From a virus: a DNA stretch of 31,027 nt. The stretch is taken from positions 1 through 31,027 of the IMG/VR virus record IMGVR_UViG_3300006802_000066; one strand, 5' to 3'. Of the stretch, positions 1-6,660 are shown piece after piece; position 1 is the first letter of the stretch, and every line of letters begins with the position of its first letter. Both the position numbers and the translations under genes were made by a program. Below the pieces are notes generated by a model, which saw only the letters and a program-made list of their open reading frames with translations, was not told the DNA's origin and did no database searches.

Positions 1-163
1 AATTTCTGACAAAACCGGCACAAATTAGTTGCATCTTTTCACCGAATTAGTTCAAACTAATTTCTGACAAAACCGGCACAAATTAGTTGCATCTTTTCAC
101 CGAATTAGTTCAAACTAATCCCGAATTAACATCAACTAATTTTCTACCGATAAAGCTGTGACA
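1..163. repeat. Left part of tandem dyad-repeat array (continues from window end)
   Basis: A 58-bp unit repeats in tandem (starts at 1 and 59). Each unit carries an 18-bp dyad, AATTAGTTCAAACTAATT (8-bp arms, 2-bp centre), and a linker containing ACAAAACCGGCAC. From about 119 the array passes into a diverged end unit (AACATCAACTAATTTTCT, then CCGATAAAGCTGTGA). Bases 1-108 are identical to 30920-31027, so this is the same array as at the window end and the contig closes into a circle here. A reverse-complement, diverged version lies at 6661-6877. Possible roles are replication origin iterons, recombination site or regulatory region; none is proven. Copy number may be under-counted by assembly. 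Confidence 0.9.
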
Positions 164-191
164 GCGTTTTAAAAAAAATCTTAAAAGACAG

Positions 192-212
192 ATACCGACG
201 TTTAGTCGGTAT
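192..212. other. Short perfect hairpin in the leader of the first operon
   Basis: ATACCGAC-GTTTA-GTCGGTAT forms an 8-bp perfect stem with a 5-base loop. On the plus strand no T-run follows. On the minus strand it is followed by CTTTTAAGATTTTTTTT, so it could end leftward transcription. It could equally be an operator. No gene lies in about 119-408 apart from this hairpin, the ATAAC tract and the promoter. Confidence 0.5.
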
Positions 213-230
213 ACTACTATAGTTATTTAC

Positions 231-265
231 ATAACATAACATAACATAACATAACATAACATAAC
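231..265. repeat. 7x ATAAC microsatellite
   Basis: Seven uninterrupted copies of the pentamer ATAAC occupy these bases, between the array and promoter P1. The tract is prone to length change by slippage and could tune promoter access or bind a protein. An open frame on the opposite strand across it encodes low-complexity sequence and is not a credible gene. Confidence 0.9.
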
Positions 266-344
266 AGTTCATTATGTTAAATAGGGTTTTCAATTCGTTG
301 TGTATCAGTTGTTTGAAAAAAAATAAAAAAAAACACAAAATAAA

Positions 345-378
345 TTAGGCGTTTATTCAAGAATACTAGTTATATTTG
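345..378 (+). promoter_or_regulatory. Promoter P1 with TATTC-NN-GAATA dyad
   Basis: TATATTTG (371-378) matches the Bacteroidota -7 consensus TAnnTTTG exactly. Directly upstream, 354-365 is TATTCAAGAATA, a perfect 5-2-5 dyad. No clear TTG/TTTG -33 element is visible. The same dyad plus -7 box, 4-5 bases apart, recurs at 9040-9063 and on the minus strand at 22069-22093, and P1 and 9031 also share an upstream ATTAGG. P1 would drive the rightward operon beginning at 409. The dyad is a good candidate site for a phage activator or repressor. Confidence 0.75.
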
Positions 379-408
379 CTGAACAAACAATTATAAAAAC
401 AAAAAGCA

Positions 409-768
409 ATGAAAAAATTTAAAGTCCACAACCCATCATGTGATGATACTGAGTATTTTTTAACTTTAGAAGAAGTTCATGAATACATTGATGGAGAATT
501 AAAATTTCTAAATTACGGAGGTTCAGCTGAATACTTTTATGACGAGTTTAGCGTTGAAGAAAGCGTACTAAAGTACTCGGCAATAGTTGTATCGATCTTC
601 TACGCCTCCCCTATTCTCTACATAGATGCCGAAAGTAATGTTCAGGAGTTGATTGAAAATGCTTTTTTTGACTCGTACGATGACGCTTACGCCGCTGCTA
701 TCAACCATGGACTAGAAGACGAGGACATTCATGTTGTCGTGACGAATGTATTTGAATCAAACTTATAA
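409..768 (+). CDS. Acidic protein of unknown function
   Basis: A 119-residue protein, first gene after promoter P1. It is strongly acidic, rich in Asp, Glu, Tyr and Phe, with no membrane segment except a short hydrophobic stretch (about residues 57-73, probably a buried strand). There are no recognisable catalytic motifs. Position directly behind the early-type promoter suggests an early product that could act on host functions, as acidic early phage proteins often do; that is inference only. The ATG follows an A-rich leader (ATAAAAACAAAAAGCA), as is normal in this genome. Confidence 0.75.
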   Translation: MKKFKVHNPSCDDTEYFLTLEEVHEYIDGELKFLNYGGSAEYFYDEFSVEESVLKYSAIVVSIFYASPILYIDAESNVQELIENAFFDSYDDAYAAAINHGLEDEDIHVVVTNVFESNL

Positions 769-776
769 AAATAGAT

Positions 777-1175
777 ATGGCAAGGCAAAAATGGCAAACA
801 AAGCTTACCAAAGCTGAAATGAAAAGCATGGACATCATCCAGATGTCTGTCAGGAAGTTTGGAGAAATACATGAGTTAAAATCTATAGATGAGGTAAGAT
901 TTTCTTACGTTTATGTAAGTGAAGGCTTTAGGTCTGGTGAGTACTTCCCATTATATATAAACTCATATTTCTTAAATGATGGTGAAATAAACACCGTGTT
1001 AAGCGTTATTTTAAATCCTAAAGAAGGTGGCAAGCTGTCTGTTCACGAGTTTCATTATAAAAGCGTAAATAAAAATAACCATTTCGATAGGACTATTTCG
1101 AAAATAACCCGCGAATTGGTTAAACTGACTGGCGACAATAAATTTATAAACAATGGCGTTACTACTAATAATTAG
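777..1175 (+). CDS. Hypothetical early protein
   Basis: A 132-residue protein starting 8 bases after the previous stop, so in the same operon. The N-terminal 25 residues are basic (MARQKWQTKLTKAEMK), then there is a mixed alpha/beta pattern without a motif I recognise. The low-complexity Asn/Thr tail (after residue 121) overlaps the start of a tiny membrane-protein frame at 1153. No function is proposed. Confidence 0.7.
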   Translation: MARQKWQTKLTKAEMKSMDIIQMSVRKFGEIHELKSIDEVRFSYVYVSEGFRSGEYFPLYINSYFLNDGEINTVLSVILNPKEGGKLSVHEFHYKSVNKNNHFDRTISKITRELVKLTGDNKFINNGVTTNN

Positions 1176-1233
1176 CGGCGCATCGCTTGTCATCGCTTTG
1201 ATGGTCGAAATATTTAATGGTAAAAATAAATAA
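1153..1233 (+). CDS. Putative 26-residue single-span membrane peptide
   Basis: ATG at 1153 opens a 26-codon frame ending in TAA at 1231-1233. It encodes a hydrophobic segment (residues 2-19, ALLLIISGASLVIALMVE) followed by a short basic tail (GKNK). This is the shape of a one-helix membrane peptide. It overlaps the 3' end of the 777 gene in another frame and ends 10 bases before the next ATG (1244), so it fills what would otherwise be a 68-base gap. Tiny membrane peptides in phage early regions can act as holin-like or superinfection-exclusion factors, but nothing here decides that. The small size leaves real doubt. Confidence 0.5.
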   Translation: MALLLIISGASLVIALMVEIFNGKNK

Positions 1234-1243
1234 CAATAAAAAA

Positions 1244-1702
1244 ATGAGTAAAAGAAAAACGTATACAACCGTACTGAAGTCAGGCGGATTCATAACTACA
1301 CATAGCAGTCTAAAATCAGCCTGCGAAGCTTCGGGGCTTGATTACAAGAAGTTGTCCAGAAAAAAGATGCCGTTCACGCATCAGGATATAGACTTCTTTA
1401 AGGTTGAAAACAATATCTCCTTTCATGATATGTTAGTTAAAGTATCGCTTGATTCCGGTGAGTTATTTTGCGGTTATAATTTCGATAAAATCAGTGATTA
1501 CGACCAAATAGAAGAAGTATTCATTCTTCATAATGAATACGGGATCGAATACGAGATAGAGGTGAATATTGACACGTTTTCAGAGGGTGAGTATGAGCTT
1601 GAAATAGGTGTTGTTAGGACTTTTGAAGGTGTCGAGGTGGATTTATCAAACGAAACAATGTCCTTGCTTTTGTTCGAGATAAATGAATACATTCAGCAAT
1701 GA
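1244..1702 (+). CDS. Hypothetical protein with N-terminal NUMOD/HTH-like segment
   Basis: A 152-residue protein. I chose ATG 1244 over an upstream in-frame ATG at 1217 because 1217 lies inside the preceding small frame, and because the residues after 1244 (MSKRKTYTTVLKSGGF) start a segment seen in many small Bacteroidota phage proteins. In that segment a short beta part is followed by 'SLKSACEASGLDYKKLSRKK', a likely helix-turn-helix. The C-terminal half (residues about 55-150) is acidic and unrecognised. It is possibly a small DNA-binding regulator. The stop overlaps the next start by 4 bases (ATGA). Confidence 0.65.
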   Translation: MSKRKTYTTVLKSGGFITTHSSLKSACEASGLDYKKLSRKKMPFTHQDIDFFKVENNISFHDMLVKVSLDSGELFCGYNFDKISDYDQIEEVFILHNEYGIEYEIEVNIDTFSEGEYELEIGVVRTFEGVEVDLSNETMSLLLFEINEYIQQ

Positions 1703-1926
1703 AAGTCGAACTAAGCAAAGGTCAAATAGTTAACGATCAGCATCACTCCAGAGCATCTATACGAATACTATCTTTTCAGTTGTCGCAGTTAGCTAGGGAC
1801 TATGAGAGGCTCGCAACGAACATGACGACAGGATCAAGCTCACTTAATGAGTTAGCCATGTTGGAAATACGCACAACTATGGTTGAATTAGAAGCCGATA
1901 TTGATCTTTTTAAACAAATAATATAA
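1699..1926 (+). CDS. Small helical hypothetical protein
   Basis: A 75-residue, predicted all-helical protein with heptad-like spacing of Leu/Ile in residues 20-75, perhaps a coiled-coil dimer. It starts by ATGA overlap with the upstream gene, so translation is probably coupled. No family recognised. Its place directly ahead of the recombination genes suggests an accessory part of the replication module. Confidence 0.65.
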   Translation: MKVELSKGQIVNDQHHSRASIRILSFQLSQLARDYERLATNMTTGSSSLNELAMLEIRTTMVELEADIDLFKQII

Positions 1927-1937
1927 ATCAAAAACAA

Positions 1938-2447
1938 ATGGAAAAAGAAACTAAAACGCATTGGAAGTCTATGTTGACAAACCTAGATTACATAGGTGCT
2001 TACGCGCTTAATTACGGAGAAGACCTAACCGTTAAAATAACCTCCGTATCGAAAGAAAAAGTGAAGGGAGATAAAGGAAAAGAGGAGGTTTGCACGGTTG
2101 CGCACTTGGAGGGTCAGAAGCCTTTTATCTTGAATCGAACTAATTCTAAGATGATACAGAGGCTTTATAAAAGCCCGTACGTTGAGGACTGGATAGGTAA
2201 GGAAATTACTTTATACGCCACAGTGACTAAAGTTGCCGGAGAGCTTGTCGAGTGTTTAAGGATTAGAAATGAAGTGCCAAGTAAAGAAGTTAAAGACAGA
2301 AGGTTGGATATTAGTAATGAGCGTCTGGAAGCTGCTTTAGACAATATTTTGCAGAAAAAATATACGTACGAAAAACTGGTCAAAACTTTCAAATTAACGG
2401 AAAATCAACGATTAGCTGCAGAATCTAAATTAAATAAACAATCATGA
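1938..2447 (+). CDS. OB-fold-like DNA-binding protein next to the exonuclease
   Basis: A 169-residue protein. The beta-rich core (residues about 25-115) contains the pattern 'KPFILNRTNSKMIQRLYKSP' followed by 'YVEDWIGKEITLYA', which I recognise from a widespread phage protein family encoded next to YqaJ-type exonucleases and likely to be an OB-fold ssDNA-binding partner. A basic, helical C-terminal tail (residues 115-169) follows. It overlaps the exonuclease gene by 4 bases. Likely role: helping the exonuclease in strand annealing or DNA protection. The family link is from memory of sequence patterns; the function is inferred from the neighbour. Confidence 0.6.
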   Translation: MEKETKTHWKSMLTNLDYIGAYALNYGEDLTVKITSVSKEKVKGDKGKEEVCTVAHLEGQKPFILNRTNSKMIQRLYKSPYVEDWIGKEITLYATVTKVAGELVECLRIRNEVPSKEVKDRRLDISNERLEAALDNILQKKYTYEKLVKTFKLTENQRLAAESKLNKQS

Positions 2448-3247
2448 ATAAAGAATCAGCTAAAGAATTAATTAACAATCTTAAGATCAGGTGTTCAGAG
2501 ATACATTTGATAATGGGGGGATCAAAAACCCCTAACTCCTTCACCGAAGCAAACGCAAGGAAGTTGGAGGAGCTGAAATCTAAGGAGAATCGAACTGAAA
2601 AAGAAAAAGAAGAGCTTAGAGAGCTATTGAAAAAGAAAGCTTTCAAACCTAAATACGCGCTCTCTGAAACGGCTAAGTCTCATGTCAGAAGCTTAGTTAA
2701 ACAAATCGTTTTAGGGTATGTGAAAGATATTAATACTAAGGAGATGGAGAAGGGTGTTGCTTGTGAAAATGACAGTATAGATATTTATAACTCCGTGTTT
2801 TTTAAAAGCACATCGAAGAATGAAGAATCTAAGAGCAACGAGTATATAACCACCTTAGGCTGCGACATCAACGAGCTGGACGAGGGTATGGTTACAGATA
2901 TTAAGACGCCCTGGTCTAAAGAAACTTTCCCACTAACCGATACGGAGGCTGCTAAGGCTTGTAAAAAATCAGGCTATAATTGGCAGTTAAACGGCTATGC
3001 TTGGCTTTACAACAAAAGTAAGGCACAAGTTGCCTACTGCCTTGTAGATACTCCGGATTATTTGATAGAATACGAGGACAACGTGACACCTCACGTAATG
3101 AGTGACGTGCCTTTACATTTACGAGTGACAACCACGCCTGTTGAGGTGAATGAAAAAAACTTTCAACTAATCAAATCAAAGGTTGTTGAATGTCGTATAT
3201 TTGCCTTAGAGTACCTAGAAGAAATTTATAATAAAAACAAAAAATAA
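2444..3247 (+). CDS. YqaJ/lambda-exonuclease-type PD-(D/E)XK nuclease
   Basis: A 267-residue protein with the recombination exonuclease pattern. There is a metal-binding Glu region 'GVACENDSIDIYN' (about residues 102-114), the Asp/Lys core 'GMVTDIKTPWSKETF' (about 144-158), and a following 'YNWQLNGYAWLYN' (about 174-186) matching the conserved Gln-containing motif of YqaJ-like nucleases. An N-terminal helical, highly charged segment (residues 25-65) precedes the domain. It probably resects double-stranded DNA ends 5' to 3' for annealing-type recombination together with the flanking OB-like protein and SSB. The stop and the next ATG overlap by one base (TAATG). Confidence 0.8.
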   Translation: MNKESAKELINNLKIRCSEIHLIMGGSKTPNSFTEANARKLEELKSKENRTEKEKEELRELLKKKAFKPKYALSETAKSHVRSLVKQIVLGYVKDINTKEMEKGVACENDSIDIYNSVFFKSTSKNEESKSNEYITTLGCDINELDEGMVTDIKTPWSKETFPLTDTEAAKACKKSGYNWQLNGYAWLYNKSKAQVAYCLVDTPDYLIEYEDNVTPHVMSDVPLHLRVTTTPVEVNEKNFQLIKSKVVECRIFALEYLEEIYNKNKK

Positions 3248-3621
3248 TGAACAAACATTTTATAGACGGCAGGGTCGGGAATGATCCTGAAATACACGCA
3301 TTCCCCGACGGATCAAAGGTCGCGAACTTTTCTATAGCTACCACTAAGCGATGGACAGACAGTGACGGACAGAAGCAGGAGCGAACTACTTGGCACTCAA
3401 TTAAAGCTACGGGCGGAGTTGTTGGTGTGGTTGAAAAATACCTAAAGAAAGGTGATAAGGTTACTGTTATGGGCGAACCTTTCAATCATGAATGGGAATC
3501 GTCTGACGGCAGTAAGAGGAGTCGAACGGTTGTACACCTAAAAGAGATAGAGCTGCAACCAAACGGCAGAAATGAGGGTTCAGAGACTAATCATAACCAA
3601 GGAGTAGAAGCTCCTTTTTAA
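3247..3621 (+). CDS. ssb: Single-stranded DNA-binding protein
   Basis: A 124-residue SSB of the bacterial type. It has the N-terminal 'GRVGNDPEI' strand, 'VANFSIATTKRW', the 'TTWHSIKATG' strand, 'VVEKYLKKGDKVTVMGE' and 'VHLKEIELQ'. The C-terminal tail is short and ends Val-Glu-Ala-Pro-Phe, a reduced form of the usual acidic tip that recruits partner proteins. It coats ssDNA during replication and recombination. It is co-transcribed with the exonuclease (one-base overlap) and followed by a structured untranslated stretch and a terminator. Confidence 0.93.
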   Translation: MNKHFIDGRVGNDPEIHAFPDGSKVANFSIATTKRWTDSDGQKQERTTWHSIKATGGVVGVVEKYLKKGDKVTVMGEPFNHEWESSDGSKRSRTVVHLKEIELQPNGRNEGSETNHNQGVEAPF

Positions 3622-3625
3622 TAAT

Positions 3626-3674
3626 ATCACCCTCGCTGCTACGAGGTTGATAAAGAAGTCCACCAAAGAGGTGG
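3626..3674 (+). other. Two hairpins in the region downstream of ssb
   Basis: ATCACCCTCG (3626-3635) pairs with CGAGGTTGAT with one mismatch, and CCACC-AAAGA-GGTGG (3660-3674) forms a second perfect 5-bp stem. Neither is followed by a T-run, so they are not terminators themselves. Together with the terminator downstream they make a structured, gene-free stretch of about 150 bases between ssb and the next gene: perhaps a stabilised mRNA 3' end or a small RNA. Confidence 0.5.
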
Positions 3675-3723
3675 CGAATTAACAATAAATAAATTTTAAA
3701 AAGGGGTTTTTAATATTTGTTTA

Positions 3724-3764
3724 GGGGAGGTATCTATAACCTTTTTATCTCCCCCTTTTTTTTT
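3724..3764 (+). terminator. Rho-independent terminator after ssb
   Basis: GGGGAG (3724-3729) pairs with CTCCCC (3749-3754), with an inner AGGT/ACCT pairing possible, followed by nine T residues (3756-3764). This would end or attenuate the first early operon 11 bases before the next ATG. The next gene would then depend on readthrough or antitermination, since the only upstream promoter-like sequence (AATATTTG near 3710) is imperfect. Confidence 0.75.
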
Positions 3765-3774
3765 AATCAAAAAT

Positions 3775-4512
3775 ATGGCAAAAGGAAAAGATAGCTTTCT
3801 TCTTTACTGCGATCTGATAGACATAATGCCGTCGCTTACTATGAACGATAGAGGCGAGTTGTTTACTTACATACTCCAATACGTTAACGATAATGATCCT
3901 GAAGAACCTGCCTCATGCTCCGAAGCCTTGCGTTTGTCAATAATGATGGTTAGGGGTAAATTAAAGAGAGACTTAAAAAAATGGAATGAAAAGATAGAAA
4001 AGAAGTCATTTGCTGGCAGGAAATCCGGTGAAGTTAGACGCGCTAAAAAGCTATCTAATTCGGTGGATGTTGCGCCCAAAGAAGCTAAGCAGGTAGAGGT
4101 AGAATTAAAGCCTTTGGAAAAACCGAAACCAAAAGACAAGCCTAAGGTCTATCCGTTGAAGGTAGTTAATGGGTGTAAGTCGTTGTTGAAGTACTTTCCC
4201 GAAAACTGCCACCCAAAGAACCTACTATCTTGGGTGAAGGTGTATGACGAGCTGTTGCGTATAGATAAATTAACGCACGAAAGAATAGAGACTATCGTAA
4301 AAAAAACAAGAGAGGACAGTTTTTGGGCGAAAAATTTCCTTAGCTTAGTTAAGTTGAGAAATCTAAACAGCGACAAAGTTAAGTACTGGGTGGTTTACGA
4401 AGAAAAAATAAAGTTAGAAAGCAAAAAAACAAATCAAAATGGACAACAAGTTAGCAATAAGAAATCAACATTTGAGCGTTACACTGAAGCCCGAAGCACC
4501 CGAAGAGGTTAA
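3775..4512 (+). CDS. DUF6291-like phage replication protein
   Basis: A 245-residue protein. The N-terminal 85 residues ('SFLLYCDLIDIMPSLTMNDR', then 'ELFTYILQYVNDNDPEEP' and 'KLKRDLKKWNEKI') match the DUF6291 pattern found in phage replication regions, often as the N-terminal part of replisome organisers. A charged Lys/Pro linker (residues about 95-128) and a helical C-terminal domain (about 130-220) follow. A likely role is origin recognition or recruitment of the host replisome, since no helicase or polymerase gene is seen in the window. Its last 74 bases overlap the next gene in another frame. Confidence 0.6.
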   Translation: MAKGKDSFLLYCDLIDIMPSLTMNDRGELFTYILQYVNDNDPEEPASCSEALRLSIMMVRGKLKRDLKKWNEKIEKKSFAGRKSGEVRRAKKLSNSVDVAPKEAKQVEVELKPLEKPKPKDKPKVYPLKVVNGCKSLLKYFPENCHPKNLLSWVKVYDELLRIDKLTHERIETIVKKTREDSFWAKNFLSLVKLRNLNSDKVKYWVVYEEKIKLESKKTNQNGQQVSNKKSTFERYTEARSTRRG

Positions 4513-5248
4513 GCGAGCTGTTCAGCTTTACAACCCTAATGCTTCATTTAGGACATTCCCTCCAAACCCCACAGCTATTGAATGGGATAGCGTTAAGGAC
4601 TTGTTGCTTGGATTTAGTTTTCAATGTGGGATTAAAGAACCTATCAGCGAGCATGAGGAGGACGCAATGGTTAACCATTTGAGTAGACATTTTAAGTCGT
4701 TAAATCCTTTAGAGTTATCTGAGGCGTTTAGTCTTTACGCTGCGCAGAAATTAGACTTTAAAGAACCTGCTTATCAAGCTTTTACAAGTCTGTTTGTGAG
4801 TAAAGTTCTGGTTTCTTACATGAATTACCGATCTTCTCAGCTAAGCAAAAGAGAGGTTTACGCAGAACCTAACGTCATGCTGTCCGCTCCTGCTAAAATA
4901 GCTTATTTTGAAAATACGCTATTCAAACAATACCAGTTAGTTTTGGAAGGCAAGAGAGTTGAAAGTGTTTTTGATGATTTCGACTCACACCTTTATTATA
5001 ACTCGTTAGATGACATCGGGTTTATAGATGTTTCAGACGAGGAGAAAATGGAAATATGGCAGTTCGTAACGGATGATTTGCGAGAGAATTTTAAACCTAC
5101 ACGCGCAAAGCCTAAACCTTTAAAGACGGACGCTGTAAAGAGAGCTAAAGCTTTAGCTTTCAGGTCTTGGGTGACTAATTTAGTTTTTGACGAAATAGAT
5201 TTAAGGTTGGTTTTGTTAGATTATTGTAAAGAAAAAAAAATAAGGTAA
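4439..5248 (+). CDS. Putative replication protein (helicase-loader position)
   Basis: A 269-residue protein, mostly helical. The middle part (residues about 45-135) includes 'MVNHLSRHFKSLNPLELSEA' and a 'FKEPAYQAFTSLFVSKVLVSYMNYR' type pattern that I associate with Bacteroidota phage replication proteins encoded behind an initiator-like gene. No Walker motif is visible, so it is not an ATPase loader of the DnaC type. It overlaps the upstream gene by 74 bases. The start at 4439 is favoured because the frame is coding-like from its first residues and no better internal Met is nearby. The 3' end overlaps the next ATG by one base. Confidence 0.55.
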   Translation: MDNKLAIRNQHLSVTLKPEAPEEVKRAVQLYNPNASFRTFPPNPTAIEWDSVKDLLLGFSFQCGIKEPISEHEEDAMVNHLSRHFKSLNPLELSEAFSLYAAQKLDFKEPAYQAFTSLFVSKVLVSYMNYRSSQLSKREVYAEPNVMLSAPAKIAYFENTLFKQYQLVLEGKRVESVFDDFDSHLYYNSLDDIGFIDVSDEEKMEIWQFVTDDLRENFKPTRAKPKPLKTDAVKRAKALAFRSWVTNLVFDEIDLRLVLLDYCKEKKIR

Positions 5249-5382
5249 TGAAAAAAATAAAAAAGCAAGAAAGCCTTGTAGTCCGGTGTAAAAACTGTAA
5301 AAAGCAAGACGCTGAATACGAGGGTGATTTATGTGTAGATTGCTATTGCTTAGAGAAGCAAAGCGTTGATTTTGATAATTAA
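5248..5382 (+). CDS. 44-residue zinc-ribbon-like protein
   Basis: This short frame starts in TAATG overlap with the upstream stop and ends with TAA at 5380-5382. It encodes 44 residues with Cys at 14, 17, 29, 32 and 34, that is CxxC-x11-CxxC, a small zinc-ribbon layout, with a basic N-terminus (MKKIKKQE) and an acidic C-terminus. Such mini-ribbons often bind nucleic acid or RNA polymerase. The Cys spacing and tight coupling argue that it is real despite its size. Confidence 0.7.
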   Translation: MKKIKKQESLVVRCKNCKKQDAEYEGDLCVDCYCLEKQSVDFDN

Positions 5383-5398
5383 TTTAAAATTGAAAATA

Positions 5399-5836
5399 AT
5401 GGATAATTTATTAGATTTGAAAATGAATAAAGTAGATTTAGCGACCATAGCAGGTATAAACGTGAAGGAAGCTGAATGGATGTTTCAAACTCTTACTGAG
5501 ACAAAAAAAGTTGAAAAGGATGTCTATTTTGAAGCGAGGCATTTATCTGTTTTTTTTAATGAAGATGGATATGGCAGCCTTCTGTCTATGATTAATGCTG
5601 TCAACACTTATTACAGGCTTTCGTTAAAAGAGCTTATTAATTATAAGAATTTAAGGTTCTCAGGCAGGTATAGGATTTATGAAAAAATTTTACATAAATC
5701 TAGTCTGAATCACGCGTTTGAGGCTATGTCTCAACACCACAAGCATAGTTTAGGTGTTAAGTCTTACATAAAAGTTGTAGAAAATATGCCTTCAGACATA
5801 TTGGAATTATATAGCATTCAACCGTGGTGGGTTTAA
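5399..5836 (+). CDS. Hypothetical protein with probable N-terminal HTH
   Basis: A 145-residue protein. I use ATG 5399 (MDNLLDLKMNKVDLATIAGI) rather than an in-frame start at 5366, which would lie inside the preceding zinc-ribbon gene. Residues about 10-30 (VDLATIAGINVKEAEWMF) resemble a helix-turn-helix. The rest is helical with aromatic residues and a repeated basic/aromatic pattern (RYRIYEKILH). No family recognised; a DNA-binding or regulatory role is possible. Confidence 0.6.
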   Translation: MDNLLDLKMNKVDLATIAGINVKEAEWMFQTLTETKKVEKDVYFEARHLSVFFNEDGYGSLLSMINAVNTYYRLSLKELINYKNLRFSGRYRIYEKILHKSSLNHAFEAMSQHHKHSLGVKSYIKVVENMPSDILELYSIQPWWV

Positions 5837-5867
5837 ATAATAGTGTTAATTTTATAAAAAAAAATAT

Positions 5868-6122
5868 ATGAAGTTTGAAAAATTAGGAATAGAAGTAGCG
5901 GACAAAGTTACGTTAATGACTGGAATTATAACGGCGAGAGCCTCGTATATAACTGGTTGCGATCAATACCTAGTTCAACCTAGAGGCGACGGGTCTAAAT
6001 ATCCAGAACCTAGTTGGATAGATGAAGGCAGGTTAGACGCCACTAATTCAGGTATCATAATTACACCATGTTCGGTTCGGTCAAATGATAACGGTTGCGA
6101 CATCTCCGCGCCCATTAAGTAA
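5868..6122 (+). CDS. Small conserved phage protein (GCDQYLVQP type)
   Basis: An 84-residue beta-rich protein. The pattern 'KVTLMTGIITARASYITGCD' with 'YLVQP' and 'DEGRL' is typical of a small phage protein family present in many tailed phages, whose function is unknown to me. It has four Cys residues. It is spaced 31 bases from the previous gene and 17 from the next, consistent with one transcript. Confidence 0.65.
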   Translation: MKFEKLGIEVADKVTLMTGIITARASYITGCDQYLVQPRGDGSKYPEPSWIDEGRLDATNSGIIITPCSVRSNDNGCDISAPIK

Positions 6123-6139
6123 TAATAAAAATAAATAAA

Positions 6140-6640
6140 ATGAGCAAAAAATTATCGCCGCAGCAAAAAGCGGCTATCACTAGAAAAAAGAATGCTGAAG
6201 CTGCTAGATTAGGCGAATTAGATAAAGCTAAAAAGTTGGTTGAAGCTATTGATCTCGAAAATGAACTTGAGGCTGTTGAAGCCGTTGAGGCTGTTGAAGC
6301 CGTTGAGGCTGTTGAAGCCGTTGAGGCTGTTGAAGCAGAGGTGGAAGCTAGAGAGAAATTGTTCGTTGTATCTGTAAATTACAAAGGCAACAAGTTCGTT
6401 AAGTTGATCGGGTCAGAAAAAGAATTGGAAGAGCTATGTAATGGTGTGAACATTAAAGGCGTTTATTGTGAGGAGGTTACTTTAGTCAAAGAGTTAAATG
6501 TTATTAATCTTAAAGGGTTCGTTAAGCGATTTCTTGTTTTGAATGAGCCTTTTGAGCTTGCTAACGGCTGGATTTCTGAACACTGGGTAAGAAGAAGCAG
6601 GGTTTACGATAAGCTATTTGAAATAGAAAGGTTAGATTAA
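6140..6640 (+). CDS. Hypothetical protein with Glu-Ala-Val repeat linker
   Basis: A 166-residue protein in three parts. First comes a basic N-terminal helix 'SPQQKAAITRKKNAEAARLG' (residues about 6-25). Next is a low-complexity Glu-Ala-Val repeat helix (about 44-66) made by an 18-bp tandem repeat in the DNA. Last is a small beta/alpha domain (about 73-166, 'EKLFVVSVNYKGNKFVKLIG'). The last gene before the inverted array at 6661. The repeat probably varies in length between relatives and acts as a spacer. Function unknown. Confidence 0.65.
   Translation: MSKKLSPQQKAAITRKKNAEAARLGELDKAKKLVEAIDLENELEAVEAVEAVEAVEAVEAVEAVEAEVEAREKLFVVSVNYKGNKFVKLIGSEKELEELCNGVNIKGVYCEEVTLVKELNVINLKGFVKRFLVLNEPFELANGWISEHWVRRSRVYDKLFEIERLD
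6269..6336 (+). repeat. 18-bp in-frame tandem repeat (3.7 copies)
   Basis: GAGGCTGTTGAAGCCGTT repeats at 6269, 6287 and 6305, with a partial copy from 6323. Being a multiple of three, changes in copy number keep the frame. The copies are identical, so expansion is recent. Confidence 0.95.
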
Positions 6641-6660
6641 AAACTGAAATATTAAGACCA

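Noticed and set aside
1-118. CRISPR array
   Set aside because: The 58-bp units are directly adjacent, without unique spacers, and no cas genes are present.
144-338. Minus-strand frame of 64 codons
   Set aside because: It is generated by the ATAAC tract and A/T runs and encodes low-complexity repeats (CYVML).
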